Of a stretch of 64,000 bases of DNA, positions 24,072 through 37,619 are shown piece after piece (the first letter of the stretch is position 1; every line of letters starts with the position of its first letter). Source of the stretch: Polydactylus sextarius (taxonomy: Eukaryota; Chordata; Actinopteri; Polynemidae); contig CM028912.1 of the NCBI GenBank assembly GCA_016801845.1, positions 6,199,501-6,263,500 of the forward strand, written 5' to 3'. A model generated the notes under the pieces. The model was not told the origin of the DNA and did no database searches. It saw nothing but the letters and a program-made list of their open reading frames with translations. Both the position numbers and the translations under genes were made by a program.

Positions 24072-27000
24072 AAAGAAAAATCCCCCCTCACTAAAATAAA
24101 TATGTCTCTATCATGTCGGAAGCTGCCTGAATAACTAATGATGATCCTGAAACATCCAAGCAGCACCACAGATCTTACAGTAAACTTGTGTTTTATAGTG
24201 TGATAAAACTATTTCATTGGGCTTCAGTTCATCCAGTAATGAAGCCCCAGATTCATGTTGGTATCTCTTCCTGTTGAACAGTCGACTGCACTGACTGACC
24301 CTTGGAGGGAACAACGGGCCGTCCACGGGAAGCTCACTTCCTGCCGAGCACAATGGCTGTTGTTTCAGACAGGATGTGACATCACCACCAAGGACTTTGG
24401 GACAGGATGGAGCTGATGTGGGTTAAACTCAGCATCTCCTCCTGTAAATGTGGAGGACGATGTGTCGTATCTGTCCGTTCATCTTCTGATCCATGTCCTC
24501 AGAACTGTAACAAACCGAGGTCAGAGACTGATCCCATGCGATCCTGATTTATATTTCATTGTTGAAGCGTCACTGTGAATGTAGATAAATGTTGTCCTTT
24601 CTCAGCTCTCGCTGTGTATTCAGAGGAATCCTGTTTACATTTTTACATTCACCGTGAAGATAAGAGGAACAATGACAACAAGAGGAAAGTTTGTAGAAAT
24701 AAATGGGACCAAAAATATGTCCAATATCACATAAATAAGAGACATTGTGAAATATGAAAATTACCAAAAACTGCATAAGAATTTTATAAATTACCAAAAT
24801 AAATGAGACATTCTTACTTTTAATTTGTTTCCATTTAGTTTTAATCAGGTTTTTATCCATTTCTGTCCAATTTTCCCCTGAAAATGTTATTCCCTAATAA
24901 ATCTAATCCCACATTTTATGACCGATGATGTCACCACTGATCCCTGCCTCCTCCTCAGCCAATCACAGTCCAGGCTTTTTTAGCAAGTTCAGCTAAACTT
25001 GCCTTTGATTCCCTAAACAAGAATAGGGATGGTGCATTCACAAGCTAGTGTTAATGGAAAACGCCTTTTTTAGATACTTAAAACATCCTAATTGTGAAGA
25101 ATATAAAGGACCAAAACCTCCAAAAATAAATAAAAAAAACTATGGAAAACTGTTAAATAATTTCATAGTTTATTGGTTCACTTTTACATTTTAGTCTCTT
25201 TATTTACACACCAAAGGCTGTTTGGGTGGTAGTTGCTTTTATTTCATTTTTAGTGTCAAACTCTTCCACAATGTTTGTTTCTTTTTTCTCTACATTGGTT
25301 AGAAATTGTTTGCTTGTAGTTTAGAGAATGTATATACAGTTATGTTTAGAAAGAGGCCCTGTGAGGTTTCAAGTCTGAGGTCTGAAGAGGATGCTGCGCC
25401 TGTTGGTGATGAGATAATTTACTCTTCTCACAGCAGATGAAAGTAAGAATCTGCTTAGACAAAATTTTGTTCTTAATACGAAAGCTTGTTTCTTTATCTC
25501 TTGAGTTTTCTCCAAGTTTCTAAGTTCAGTCTTGTGTTTTAGAAAGATGAAGAAGAAGAAAGGCAACAATCGTGGCAGAAATTCTCGGTGCTGAAACATC
25601 ACATCTCAACATCTGTTTAAACGCATCAAATTATATCCATAAAATGTAATTAATTGTTTCATGATGTTGCGTTTATTTGTTTTATATTGGTCATTTCAGA
25701 GTCCCAAATCATCGAGTCATGTTTCTTGCTGCTTGTTCATTCATCAAACAAATTTCACAAAGTGTTGGATGAGTCCCAGCTGAGCGGTCGATCACCACTC
25801 TCCTGCAGCTTTGACGTGTTGTTACAGGTTTGCGTCTCCACATCAGCCCGAGAAATAAATCTGAGGGATAAATCCAGCTCCGTTTAGTTTAGTGTCAAGA
25901 CTCGGGCGTCATTCTCTGCTCGTCCTAAACATGAAAGGAATAAAAATAATCCTGACTGTATATACGCACGCACGCACGTTAAGTTAAGACACACACCAGA
26001 CTCCAGTCGTCACGACGGCTGTTGGGACAAAGACAGAAATGAATTTCACTTCTCTCAAACGTACAACCGTTTACTCAAACGAAAAGCAGTTTTTCACATT
26101 CGTCTCATAACTGAAACAGCAAGTAAACCACTGATTGAGAAGGTTTTACATAGTTTAGGAAATTCTCCTCATATGACCTCAGTCTGCAAAAATGTGTTTC
26201 CTGCAGTGCAACGCATAGTTATAAAAAAACATAAACTTGCTCAACCAAAGTGAGAATAAGCAGCTATAACCCTCCTTATTTTTCTAATTTTTATGTGAAC
26301 CATGTGGACAAGTGAACAAAGCAAAGTAAAAGCACCGACAGATCCAGATCTCATGTCAGCGGATGAATTGTTTGCGAGTTTGGAGGCACGAATCCCAAAA
26401 CCACGTTGGCCTCATCAGAAGAGCTCAGAGAGGCGACTATCAGCTGATCTAAGATGTTGTCCAGGCTCATATGGACTTTAAATAAGTCCTTGATATACAT
26501 GGTTGTGTAAAGTTTTGAGGCTTTTATATTAGATTGATGACAGATTCACAGTAACAGTGAGTTTAGAGTCTGTTGTTTTATTTCCCAAAAACAACATGGA
26601 TATTATTGTTATGGTTCTTTTAACCACAACCACAATCTTCCCATAACCTAAATGTAAGCTCACTATAACTATTTATTTTTAATCCAATCTATGATTTTTA
26701 CCTGAACCTAACTGAGCTGATTTCATGTTTAAACTTTACCAAATAGATTTGTCACCAGTGGTTGGTAGCTGCTTCCTCTGGCACAGAAAAATAAAACTGT
26801 CCTACTTCGACTGAGTGCCTGATGTGCTTCTTTCAGCAGCAAATGAAAGTAGTATTTAATCCAGACAACGCATTAGAATTTAACTACTGTGGTCACCACT
26901 TTGTGTGCACCAGAGGACAAATAATTGTCAGTGTAACATAAGTTTAGTAACTTCAAACTGCTCATTGTATAACTTAAATTTAACACTTAAACGTCATTTT

Positions 27001-27180
27001 CTGTTGTGATTGGTTGTAAAATGATGTATCTATTCTTCTTAGCTATTGTTTTTTCACTAAGTGAACATAATTAGGAGACTTTGTGTGCAGAAAAAGACAG
27101 AAAAATGTCCAAAGTCATTTCCTCTGTGTGTGTCCAAAGGCGTTTTTTTCAGTAACAGCTTGTGTTGCCTGTGGGATGAT

Positions 27181-27189
27181 ACACACAAA

Positions 27190-27225
<36 letters not shown>
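27181..27225. repeat. (AC)n microsatellite
   Basis: An AC run with two interruptions. Confidence 0.95.
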
Positions 27226-27229
<4 letters not shown>

Positions 27230-28254
27230 GATGCAGTACAGTGTGCTGCAGGCCTGTGGCTCATTACTGATTCAACATATGGTGCACACACACACATTCT
27301 TCCTCTGATCTTGTCATTAATTACTGTTGTATTGTAAATCAGTCAGACTGATGATGTGAGGCCTTGTTTGTTTGTGTTTAGTTCCACAGTTGGATCGTCT
27401 GACCACACGTCAGTTTTCACTTTGTCAAAAAATTAGTAAAAAAAAAAAAATTTTTCATTTTATGAATGAATATTCTGTAAAAGTGGCTGTTTCATTGTAG
27501 AAGAAGCGTCTTCTTGTTCCCTCGACTGGTGAGAAGAAGTCCCTAATATGTTTAACTTCCTTTATTTAAATCCATCTATTTTTGGCCTTTTTCTTTTTCC
27601 ATGTTTCCACCCAGTGACATCCACTGCTCTCACACTGAAGTCCTTGTATGAGTAAAGAGCAACCGGTGCTGCCGAGGCAGACGTGTTCACCCACACAACA
27701 ATACAGACGGGGTCTATTGGACGTTGTGTTCCAGACAAATTGAAATACTCAAGATGTTTAATGAGATCGTAATAGGGTTTCTGTGGGAGTTTTTGTAAAA
27801 TTCAGACGTCGCTGACTCACACGATTCGAGAGCCAACTGAACGAGTTTGAGGAATGAGTGTGTAGTTTTGTTTAACCCGAGGACGTCAGAAGAGTAGGCG
27901 GTGCTTCAACGGGGGCTGGAAAACATTTGTATATACATAGGTAAAAGAACGAGACCATATGTGTCCCAGACCACCTCCGAATGTGGTCTGGATGAGAGAC
28001 AGAGACAGGGAGGACAATCTCACCCAGTTGGAAACGTAAAGAACAAAAATAGAAAACTTATATGTGGTGGTCAGAGTTGATGTTGCGGCATATTTACATG
28101 ACAGAGGTTCATCTCTTCAGAACTGGCAATGACCCAGGAAACATTAGACCCAGACCACTAGTCAAACCTGCACTTAAAGCTGTCTTGTTACGTATGATAG
28201 GAATGAACAGGAGGAGTATTCAACTGGGGGAAAGTAATAAACTTTTCATACATA

Positions 28255-28335
28255 CTTCAGTTCAATTCAGTTTTATCTGTAAAGCATGAAATCACAAAAT
28301 AAATGTATATCAAGACACATTTCATGGAAACGGTT
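28255..28335 (+). repeat. LINE tail-like dispersed repeat (probably L2/Maui type)
   Basis: TTCAATTCAGTTTTATCTGTAA followed by ATGAAATCACAAAATAAATG resembles the 3' tail that closes many fish L2-type elements. No reverse transcriptase is attached. Confidence 0.45.
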
Positions 28336-29663
28336 GCATGGAAATCTTACAACAAATTACAAGCAGTTATGGTGAATTGTTACAGTTTAAAATGAGGCTA
28401 ATTTTATTAGCTGATATTAACCTTTCTCAGCCATGAAGCTACTGGATGAATATCACAAATGTTATCTGGGACATTTTATTATTATAACCACTGGTGTATT
28501 TTATCTAATATATGCTTCATATATATTCTAGTAGACACATATAATGTATGAATAATACAATGATTTACATAGCTACAATGGTGATATAAGCAGTTTAGAT
28601 TATTTCTACTATTTAGCTGACACTACTAGTGTGTCTCAACCCACGTTTTCTGGTGCGTTTGCTCACTGCGTGAATTGTATTCGGTTTACGAGAACTGATG
28701 TAAATGTATCAGGGTGACTGCTGATAGTTAATCAGTTTGAAAATACCCAGATCAGCTCCAGTCTGATACTTGAGATCGAGGTTAGGACATCTCTCCTTAT
28801 TACTGTAATTACTAACCAATGCTTTAATGAATTATTTTATTAAGTTTCTGCCTTCAAGACATTTCTTTGTCACAAATGTTTGATCCAAATTTTAGGGATC
28901 ACAGCAAAATTTTGTGTTTGCATATCAGCTAATTACTCAGTTATCCAAAGTTTTTATCAGATATCAGTATCAGCATCAGTGCCTTATCAATCAGGTCCTA
29001 CCCCTGCAGTATCTAACAGATTACGATGTTGTGTATATAGTATCTAAACACACAATAAAGTGTATTTTGATGCTTCTACGTCTTTGTCGCTGCTTTTACT
29101 TAAATTTGACTTTTACTTCATACGTCTACCATCTCTACTCTTACTACAGCCACCATCTGGTGATCAATGCTGTTGTGATATTTAGTGTTTAGTGTTTTGT
29201 TTGTGTTTTCTAACCTCATTTGGATGAGTCACAAGTTCGTGTCACCTGTGTGCTGCTGGTGAGGTCACCTGTGACAGGTCACACAGCAGTCATGTCAGAG
29301 CTGTTCACACAGTCCTAGTGTGTGAATTGGTGTGAAACCACCTGCAAAGCATATGACTCTGTAGAGTCAGACTCTTGTACTTTCTAGCTTCTCTTGTTCC
29401 CCACCTGTTCACTTTCTCCTCTTCTCTGTGGATCACGTGCAAACTGAAACTGCGAGCCAACCCTGAAGCTACAATGGCGTTGTTGTTGATTTCTTGTGTT
29501 TGCTTCCTTGTCTCAAAAACAACCCTGGCTTCCCCTTTTTCTTGTACTTTGTGTATTTTTGAAAGAGGTGGGAGAAATGTGTGTTAAACTCACAGGAAAC
29601 GCACTCGCAGACTGTGTTTAAACTGCAACTGACTGTGAGAGATCCAGTAATGATTACGATGAC

Positions 29664-29664
<1 letters not shown>

Positions 29665-29708
<44 letters not shown>
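29665..29708. repeat. (AC)n microsatellite
   Basis: A perfect AC run of 44 bp. Confidence 0.97.
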
Positions 29709-29710
<2 letters not shown>

Positions 29711-31327
29711 AGGCCTGATGGAACCAATTAGCAGACTTTATCATGGCCTGGAGATGTCACAAGCTGTTCAGACACCCCAGCCCTCCCTTCCTCCCCCTAG
29801 GGGGTCTGTGAGTCTGTGAGAGAGTATGTGTGTGTGTGTCACTGCACATACATCACTGCTAAAATATTTACAGTCCTCTGTGCTTTACAGTTTATATTAC
29901 TGACCTACATTTATCTGTATGTGTGTGTGTTTGTGCATGTGTGTTTTTTTTTTGAAGGAAGGAGGGAGAGAAAGAAGGAAAGAGATGTCATGGCTAACTG
30001 TTAATGACCTCAACCACAGGAACACGTCCATGTAAGGCTGTGAGCTTCACAGACACGGAGCTGTTTATGTCTAAAAATCAGGCAGTTTTCTCTGATCTGT
30101 GGTAAAGTGTATCTGTTTACCACCATTGCTAGGAAATGAAACTTCCAACGATCAAATACCAGGTGAATGTGAGAAACACAAGAGCTGTGTTGTGAGATGC
30201 TGGCTCCAAAAAACAAAAGATTAACAACCGTGTTGGAAAATATCTGGTTTGATTTAAGTTGAAGAAGTCGAAGATTGTAACAACTCCCAAGCAACACACA
30301 ATTACAGATCTACAGCTTAAAACAACTCACTTTTGGATGAATTCAGTGACTGAGAAAACATTTTGAATCTCTGACTGGCTCATGGGACATGTAGTTTTCA
30401 TAAAACATGACAAAACATGACCACAACATAAAACAAGAGGATATGTTATATTATGCACAGGAGTCCTATGTTTTTATTTTAAGTAACATTGGGTATCTCA
30501 TATGTTCTGATGGAAAACAAAAAATGAGCACTATTTGCACACAATTGTTCATAGAATTAAAATATTGGAGCTTAGTCTAAGTTTCCTAGATTTGTCCATC
30601 ATTTCTGTCATTAATAATGTCATTACTCACCAACTTAATAGCAAAGATCTGTGATCACACACTGATTTCACACAGGTTCAGGTGTACCTGGGTCGCTAAA
30701 GCTAAGCTAATGCTAAAGCTAAGCTAATCAGTTGCAGGATTCAGCTTCATCTTTTCTGGCATGTGCCCTGTCGATCTTCTGATGTCATTCTTTAAACAAG
30801 TACATTAAGTGTTTTATAAGTGGGTTTTCTTTCCGGAGTCAAGTTCAACTTTGAACTTTCACAGACAAATTTGTGTTGTTGTCCCTTTGGGGCTCTTTTA
30901 TCAAGAGTTTAAACTGCCTCCACTCATGATGAATAGTTCACACGCAGTCATTGTACAGGAGAACATACACTTCTTTAAATAAACTAAACTTATTGTCCTG
31001 TTGGCGACAGTAGTAGGTCGAGTAGTTCAACAGCTACAAAGCTGTGTCACATCACGAGTGACGGAGCCTTATATGGCCAATAAGATAAGAGTATTTTCTC
31101 TGCTCTGGGTGCAGCATAGATATCTAAAATCACAGAATCAAAGAGAGGAAATGTGAAAAGTGTGAAAAATGCACTAATATCAGATGTGGGTATGTGGTTT
31201 GTGCATGCGTGTGCGTGTGCGCACAGGGAAATAAACACTCATTTCCTTCCACTTTCAGTAATGTCAGCAGCCCTACCCACCTCCACCCTCTCTCCTCTTG
31301 ACCCCACACAGCCTCCACCTCTACCTC

Positions 31328-31332
<5 letters not shown>

Positions 31333-31393
<61 letters not shown>
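31333..31393. repeat. (AC)n microsatellite
   Basis: A perfect AC run of about 60 bp after a C/T-rich stretch. Confidence 0.97.
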
Positions 31394-31396
<3 letters not shown>

Positions 31397-34300
31397 CCAA
31401 CTAACTCTGAGATCAAAGCCATGGATCTGGATGCGATCAGACTGATCTGTGATCAATTGATGTGACACAGCGGGGAACACTAGTCTATTAGCATACCACA
31501 GATAACACACACTGCTCTCTAATCTGTGAGCGTGTTTGTTTCATGTGGAGCTTCAGTGATCACAGACCATTACTGACGTGTTATTTGTGTCTTTGTCATT
31601 TTCTTTTGAACAAAATGGTGCATTTTCATATTTAATTTGATTTAGTTTTACAGTTTTTAACTGAATACCACAGAAACTAATCTTGACTGAAATTAATTCA
31701 TACGTGTATACAAACCAAAAATAAAAATCTTAACTGGACAAACTAAACTAAAAACTAACAACATCACATATGGTCAATGTGAGAAAATTGAGAACAGAAA
31801 TTGAGGAAAAAAAACACAATATGCTAATTAGCAGGATAAGCATCTTGATGTCATTGGTTTTATAACCTCAACATTATCTGACAATCAAACACGTATCACA
31901 TACTCGTAATTGAAAAACACAAGATTGTCAAAGGGTAATTGTCTTTAAGATGAAGTAGCTAAGGTCCAGTTTTCTGGCTAGATCTTTTTTTTTTTTTTTT
32001 AAAGTCAATAATAGTTTACAGGGGGAAATTGAATAGATAAAATAAATAATACATTTAATACATTTAGTATCAAAGACTCTAAAACATCAATACGTTCTGT
32101 AAAGAACCTCAATCACATATATGAGAAAGAAGCTGTAGATATTCACATTTATGAATAAACTCGACGTCTCACCACCTACAAATAACAGTAGTGCTGAAGA
32201 ATACTAAATAGATACTAAACTAAACATCTTAAGTTAAGTGAAACTAGTAGACAGAAGTAATTTATACTTAAATAAACATCTATATTTAGAAATATTTCCA
32301 TTTCCTGAAAATCAATTTTTATTTCCTTTTGCAGTTTTTCACATCACTGAGCTGTTGCTGGTAAATGAGGTTACATCTTGAGCTGCAGTTGTGAGAAAAG
32401 AACTGTCACCGAGCCACTTCTGCTGTAAACTGTCACAAGTTAAGTATTTGAGGAAACTGTAAAACAGGACAAAAATGCTGATTCACTGTGAAAGAAAGAA
32501 CAACAGTTGGAGAACAGATGAGTCTTCAGGTTCTGGCAAAACTCAAAAATCAAATTAAAAGCTGCATTTGAACACAATACAAGGATGATCTGACAACGCA
32601 CTCACGTACACTCACTATTTAGAAGAAACTAATTTTATTAAAACAGCCTGGTAATAAATCCAACCCTCAGGAGGGTCATGGAGTTTGCTATTAAACTATC
32701 TTTAAAGTTAAACAACACAGCAGGATCTCCACTGGATTAATGTTTATGGAAATGCCACCAGTTTAAAATATTTCAGCTTTGTTTCAGATGCAGTAACACT
32801 GTGTGCTCACTGGTGTAGAGTATGAACTTCAACAAGGTTAGTGTTGTTGTAAATCAAACACTGCTGTTGTGCATCCACTGGAAATAACTATCACAACATG
32901 CGGTCGTGATTATCGCCGACCAAAATATCTGCCGGCTGCTTTTCTTCACTTGTCTTGAAAATTGACATTTTTTTCATTTTTCTTGTGTGTGCCTCCTTCT
33001 ATGATGTGGAAATGGAAATTATGGATGCCAAAAAATGTGTTGTCATTCCTCTGCCACCATTTTTCACAACTTTTTCATAAGTTGATGAATAAATATGGCC
33101 TGTGGTCCCTCCGTTTTCTCCATTGAGGGTGGGAAAATGTATTTCTAGTATTTTTTTTGTAGACTGGTGGATAGATAATGGATAGAGAGAACAACCACCA
33201 TTACTTAGCATGTAGGACAAGTCTATAAAGCCTTAATACCAATCTGTGTTTACTTTCTTCCTGTTTTGCCACATATTAGTATTAAAGATGATGGGAGACA
33301 TGGTGTGGACTAATTTTAAGCCGTCATTTACTAATTGTCTTCTGCAACACCACATACATTGCACCATTCAGATTAGACTGGGTGAAGAAACTTTCAAACT
33401 TGAATAACTCTTGCTAACTCTTGCTTGAAAAGAACTTGCTATAAATGGACCTGAAAATATTCACATTTGTATTCATCATAGAAGCTATAAACAACCCATA
33501 ATTCAACTGTCTCTGTAGAAATCCATCATCTCACTACTATAGTCTCCTTTCAAACTGAATATCTGATGATGTTACACATAAATATCCTTGAAAATCCAAC
33601 AGAAAGACTTTAGTTTTTCAGACTCAGTTTCCAGGGACAGATACAGCTTTGTGTTTAGTGAAAATACGGAAACTGTTGATTTATGCTGTTGAGAGAACTA
33701 TGGTATGTTTTGTTCTTTTATATTTATACTTGAGGATTTAATATGATGTTTATCACATTAATCACCCTGTTGATCTTCCCATGAGAACTTAATGTTGATT
33801 TCTCACTGATGATTCATTGGGTCTTCCTGTTACGATGCACAGCATCACTAACTTGAACATTAGTCTGCACTTCTGTGAGTAAAGTTTCCTTGTTACTGGA
33901 CTGATTTTACTGGTTGAACTCTTGTTTATGGACTCACATTATTTTCTGTTTATCCTCACTTTTGTTGAATTTTACATATAATATGATTTTCACAGTTTCA
34001 CTATTGTTAAAAGGTGCTGATTCACTCCCCTGCTGAGTTATATTGCATTATGCTAACAGGGTTTCTAATATTTTGTTCATCTTTGTCCAACATCTGGAAA
34101 ACAGTCAACCAAATTATTATTCTATGGTCATGACATCATCCAACAAAATTAATATGAATACAGTTAAATGACAACAGCTGCATAATTGGTTACTTTTACA
34201 AATATATCAGAGAAGGTCGGAGCGACCGCTGGGTTATTTACATCCCAGCAGGATCTAAATACATCTCACAAAAGAGAAGGTTTCAGTTTGGATTCAGTTT

Positions 34301-35497
34301 GGAGAAAAGAGAAGGAAATGAAAAAGAACAGAGGAAGTGTGAGAGATGTTTGCTTAAGCAAAATCAATCAAACAAACACACATTCATACAGTTAGCTCAT
34401 GACTGTATGACTGAGGACATGCCTGCTGCTGCTTTCTATGGATCTAAGACAAAGACTAATTGCTTGTTCTGGTTGTAACTGGTCCTTATTGGCCTCATTC
34501 CTGGCAGCAGTTTGTTTTCTGTTCTTTTAGAAGTGTTTATCTGCTTTACATCTTCTGTCCTCCCATCCATCTACTGTCTGAGACCTCTGACTTTTGACCT
34601 ACTAATTGCTGGCTGGGCCACAAAGGTTCACAGTGACCTCAGTGAAACCATCACGCTGTATACAAGGAGCCTCAAGTGTTATCTTCTGTCAGTGTAGCTA
34701 TTTGTGCATTTTTAGTTGTACGGTGACAGTAGCAAAAAAAAAGACATGGTGATGATAAAAAAACAGGCTTATATCTTCTATCTGCTGCAATCAAACTTAA
34801 AACAAACAGTATATTGACCTGACTGGTCCAAATTTCTGTAATTAGCCTGAAACATGGCTAACATGCACTGACTCGTTGTCTGATGGATATCTGATGAACC
34901 CTGAAGTTTGTACAAGAGCTGTTGTTGATAGCAGCCATGCTGAGGTGTGTTTTGGGGGTTTTATGGGTTTGTAGTGATGATTGACCTCAGCAGGAAGTTC
35001 ACACAGCTACAGTAGAACCTGAGGGGCAACCATGTGTCAGTCAGTTGTCACCAATCTAGTCAAAGCTCATCTTTGTCACACGGGACTCAAATGAGTTTGT
35101 AAATGCATTTGAGACACACAATAGTTCACTTAATGTTGACTTTAAGGCGTTTTTTTTCCTCAGGGCAGTGACCACCAGTATAAATAACAAAACTGCTGTT
35201 GTGTTTCTTCATCTAGTATCAAACAAACCAGTGCATCTCATCCATAACCTGGACAGGACTTCTTGTGACTTTTGTCATAACTAGACTGATCATGTGATAG
35301 AGACTTCATACAAGCTCCATATGAGATGGACAATAGCTGACATTTCACTGCATAGTTTAGCATATATTGCTAGTCCTGCAGGTCTGTAAAGCTCATCTTT
35401 CTCCACATTTTGAAGTAGGACATACACGATTTGGTTTTCTGTTTTTTTGTCCTTCCATGAACCAAAAACACAGGAGTAAAAGTTTAAAGGAAGAAGT

Positions 35498-35660
35498 GCC
35501 CAGATAGCCGAGTGGTTAGTGTGCACCACTTTGGCAAATAAGCTGTGCGATTGCTAGTTCAAATCCTGCCTGGGATGAGCATTTTCTGCGTGTCATTCCC
35601 CCACCTTCCTGTCTCCCTTTCAATTACCTATCAATGAAGGCAAAATGGCCAAAAAAAAGT
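35498..35660 (+). mobile_element. tRNA-derived SINE
   Basis: The 5' part looks like a tRNA with internal RNA polymerase III signals: an A-box-like TAGCCGAGTGGTTAGTG (35506-35522) and a B-box-like AGTTCAAATCC (35556-35566), about 40 bases apart. The body follows with the CCTTCCTGTCTCCCTTTCAA word, and then CTATCAATGAAGGCAAAATGGCC and a short A-rich end. The acceptor stem is not a proper tRNA stem, so it is a SINE and not a tRNA gene. Confidence 0.72.
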
Positions 35661-37610
35661 TTGGAGAAAGATTACAAACCAACTAGATTTCTAACTAGAG
35701 TTATAACTAAGCGTTACTGTCAAGACCAAGAAGCATATCATTAGTTTATGAAGCTACAGGGTCTTCACTCTGACCTCCTCTTAGGGTTTACCCAATACTA
35801 GACATTGTGTTGTATTTGCCAAATATTAAAGCAATTGATTGATTTATGTTTTAGATGATATGACACCTCACTTAATCTAGTTTTACACAACTACAGCTGT
35901 CTCTGTTCCGCCGCACTGCAGCAAATCATTCAGAAGACAATTCACTTAGTTGTTTGCTTCTCTGGGTTTAGTTTGAGACTAAAGTGATGAGTCATCCACA
36001 CACACAACACAACGTTTTCTCAGTTTGTCCAAGCTGCTTTGTTGATGCTTCTTGTCTAATTCTTGGTCATGTACAGAGTAATTTAGTCCATAAATACATT
36101 CCAACAAATGACATTATCGACAAAGGAAGGATATAATTGAATACTAGATGCTTCACATTAACTGGAGTGTAAATCAGCTGCTCCATGAGACACATCTTTG
36201 GGCGGTGGAGGAGTTTTACTTCTCAGAAAACTTTGCAGTAGCACAGAAATTGTTTAATTTGTCCATTTTATATGATTCACATTAGTTTAATTTTCACATT
36301 AGGTTTAATTTCTGTCACATTTTTTTTCCCATGTTTTAGTTATGTCATTGAATATTTCATCATAAACACTAGAAGATGACGCTTCAGGCTCCATTAGCGC
36401 TAAAAGTCGAGCACTGCCTCTGTTTCTTTCTCTTTGTTGGTTTGGTCAGTGGACATTAAGACAAAATGATTTACCAGGTGTTTTAATATATAACAATAGC
36501 TAACTCAAAGAAGGAAACACGTCCCTGTTTCTTGTTTTTTTTTTTTTTTTTTCTCCTGAAACAATATAAGGACACTCGGAGTGTGTGGGAGGTTGGGAAC
36601 AGTAGCTGGTCAGATTCCAACATAATAAGTGCAGGGTCAGTGACAGGAAATACCAACAAACACCCAATGAACGTGGACGTGGACGTGTAGCGCACAGTTC
36701 CTGTCAGACATTAACCCAAACACTCCACGACTGTCTTTAAGTCTGCAACTATTTTTATCAGTTTGGGTCAAACTGGACTGATTACTGATGTAGTAATTAG
36801 ACCATGACCAGATTATAAATATTAAGTGTTTTTCTTACTTAACAGAGCAGACTTTATAGTCAGAAAAACTGCTTTAAAGCTTCTTTTCTTCTCTCTGTGT
36901 CTCTCTGGTTTATTTACTGATCGCTGGTTGAAGGTCTGGAGTAAATCACTGGGGGGAGTTTGAGTTCTTCAGTGACTTTTTCAGACACAAATATTCTCCT
37001 GAACTTTAAACACATTTATTCACAGTTCAAGCTACTTACTGTATAAAGTCATAGTTTACTCAACACAGTAACTCATGAAACAGTTGGAATCACACAAAGT
37101 AGTGAATAATTACAGGGAATAGATGATTTATATGATTATAAATGAATTAAAGGCCAGTTCAGAAGAATTTGTTTATAATATAGTGATGCAGGAGGTTTTA
37201 CACTCTGCTACTGAGCTGTATACTCAACACATAGTTTTCCACACCTCAGACACTTAAGACGGAATGTAAAAAATCTTCAGTTGCTTAAGAAAACCACAGT
37301 AAACACTAAACGACTGAACATATCACTGGTATTTGACCTTAATACACTGGATTTTACAACACTTCAGATTTCAGTTTGAGATCTTCATGATCACATTCAT
37401 TAGGATCTTATAATTGTATACGCTGCAACAAGGTTATTCAAAATATCATCTGTAAAAACCTCTTGCAACAAACCATTTCCTTCCTGTCACTGTCAGAGCA
37501 ACTAAATCTGTTCTGCTATGTGTACCATAACCAAATATTCTCATGTTTCCTGTCTCATAATACAGCCAGTGGTATGAATAGTAAAATATATATATTGATA
37601 TAAAAAAACA
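35661..37610. other. Intergenic stretch between SINE and LINE
   Basis: Nothing recognisable apart from a poly-T run (about 36535-36552). AT-rich with no gene seen. Confidence 0.55.
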
Positions 37611-37619
37611 CACACACAC

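Noticed and set aside
35498..35572. Possible tRNA gene
   Set aside because: A and B boxes are present but the ends do not pair into an acceptor stem, and the sequence continues into a SINE body.
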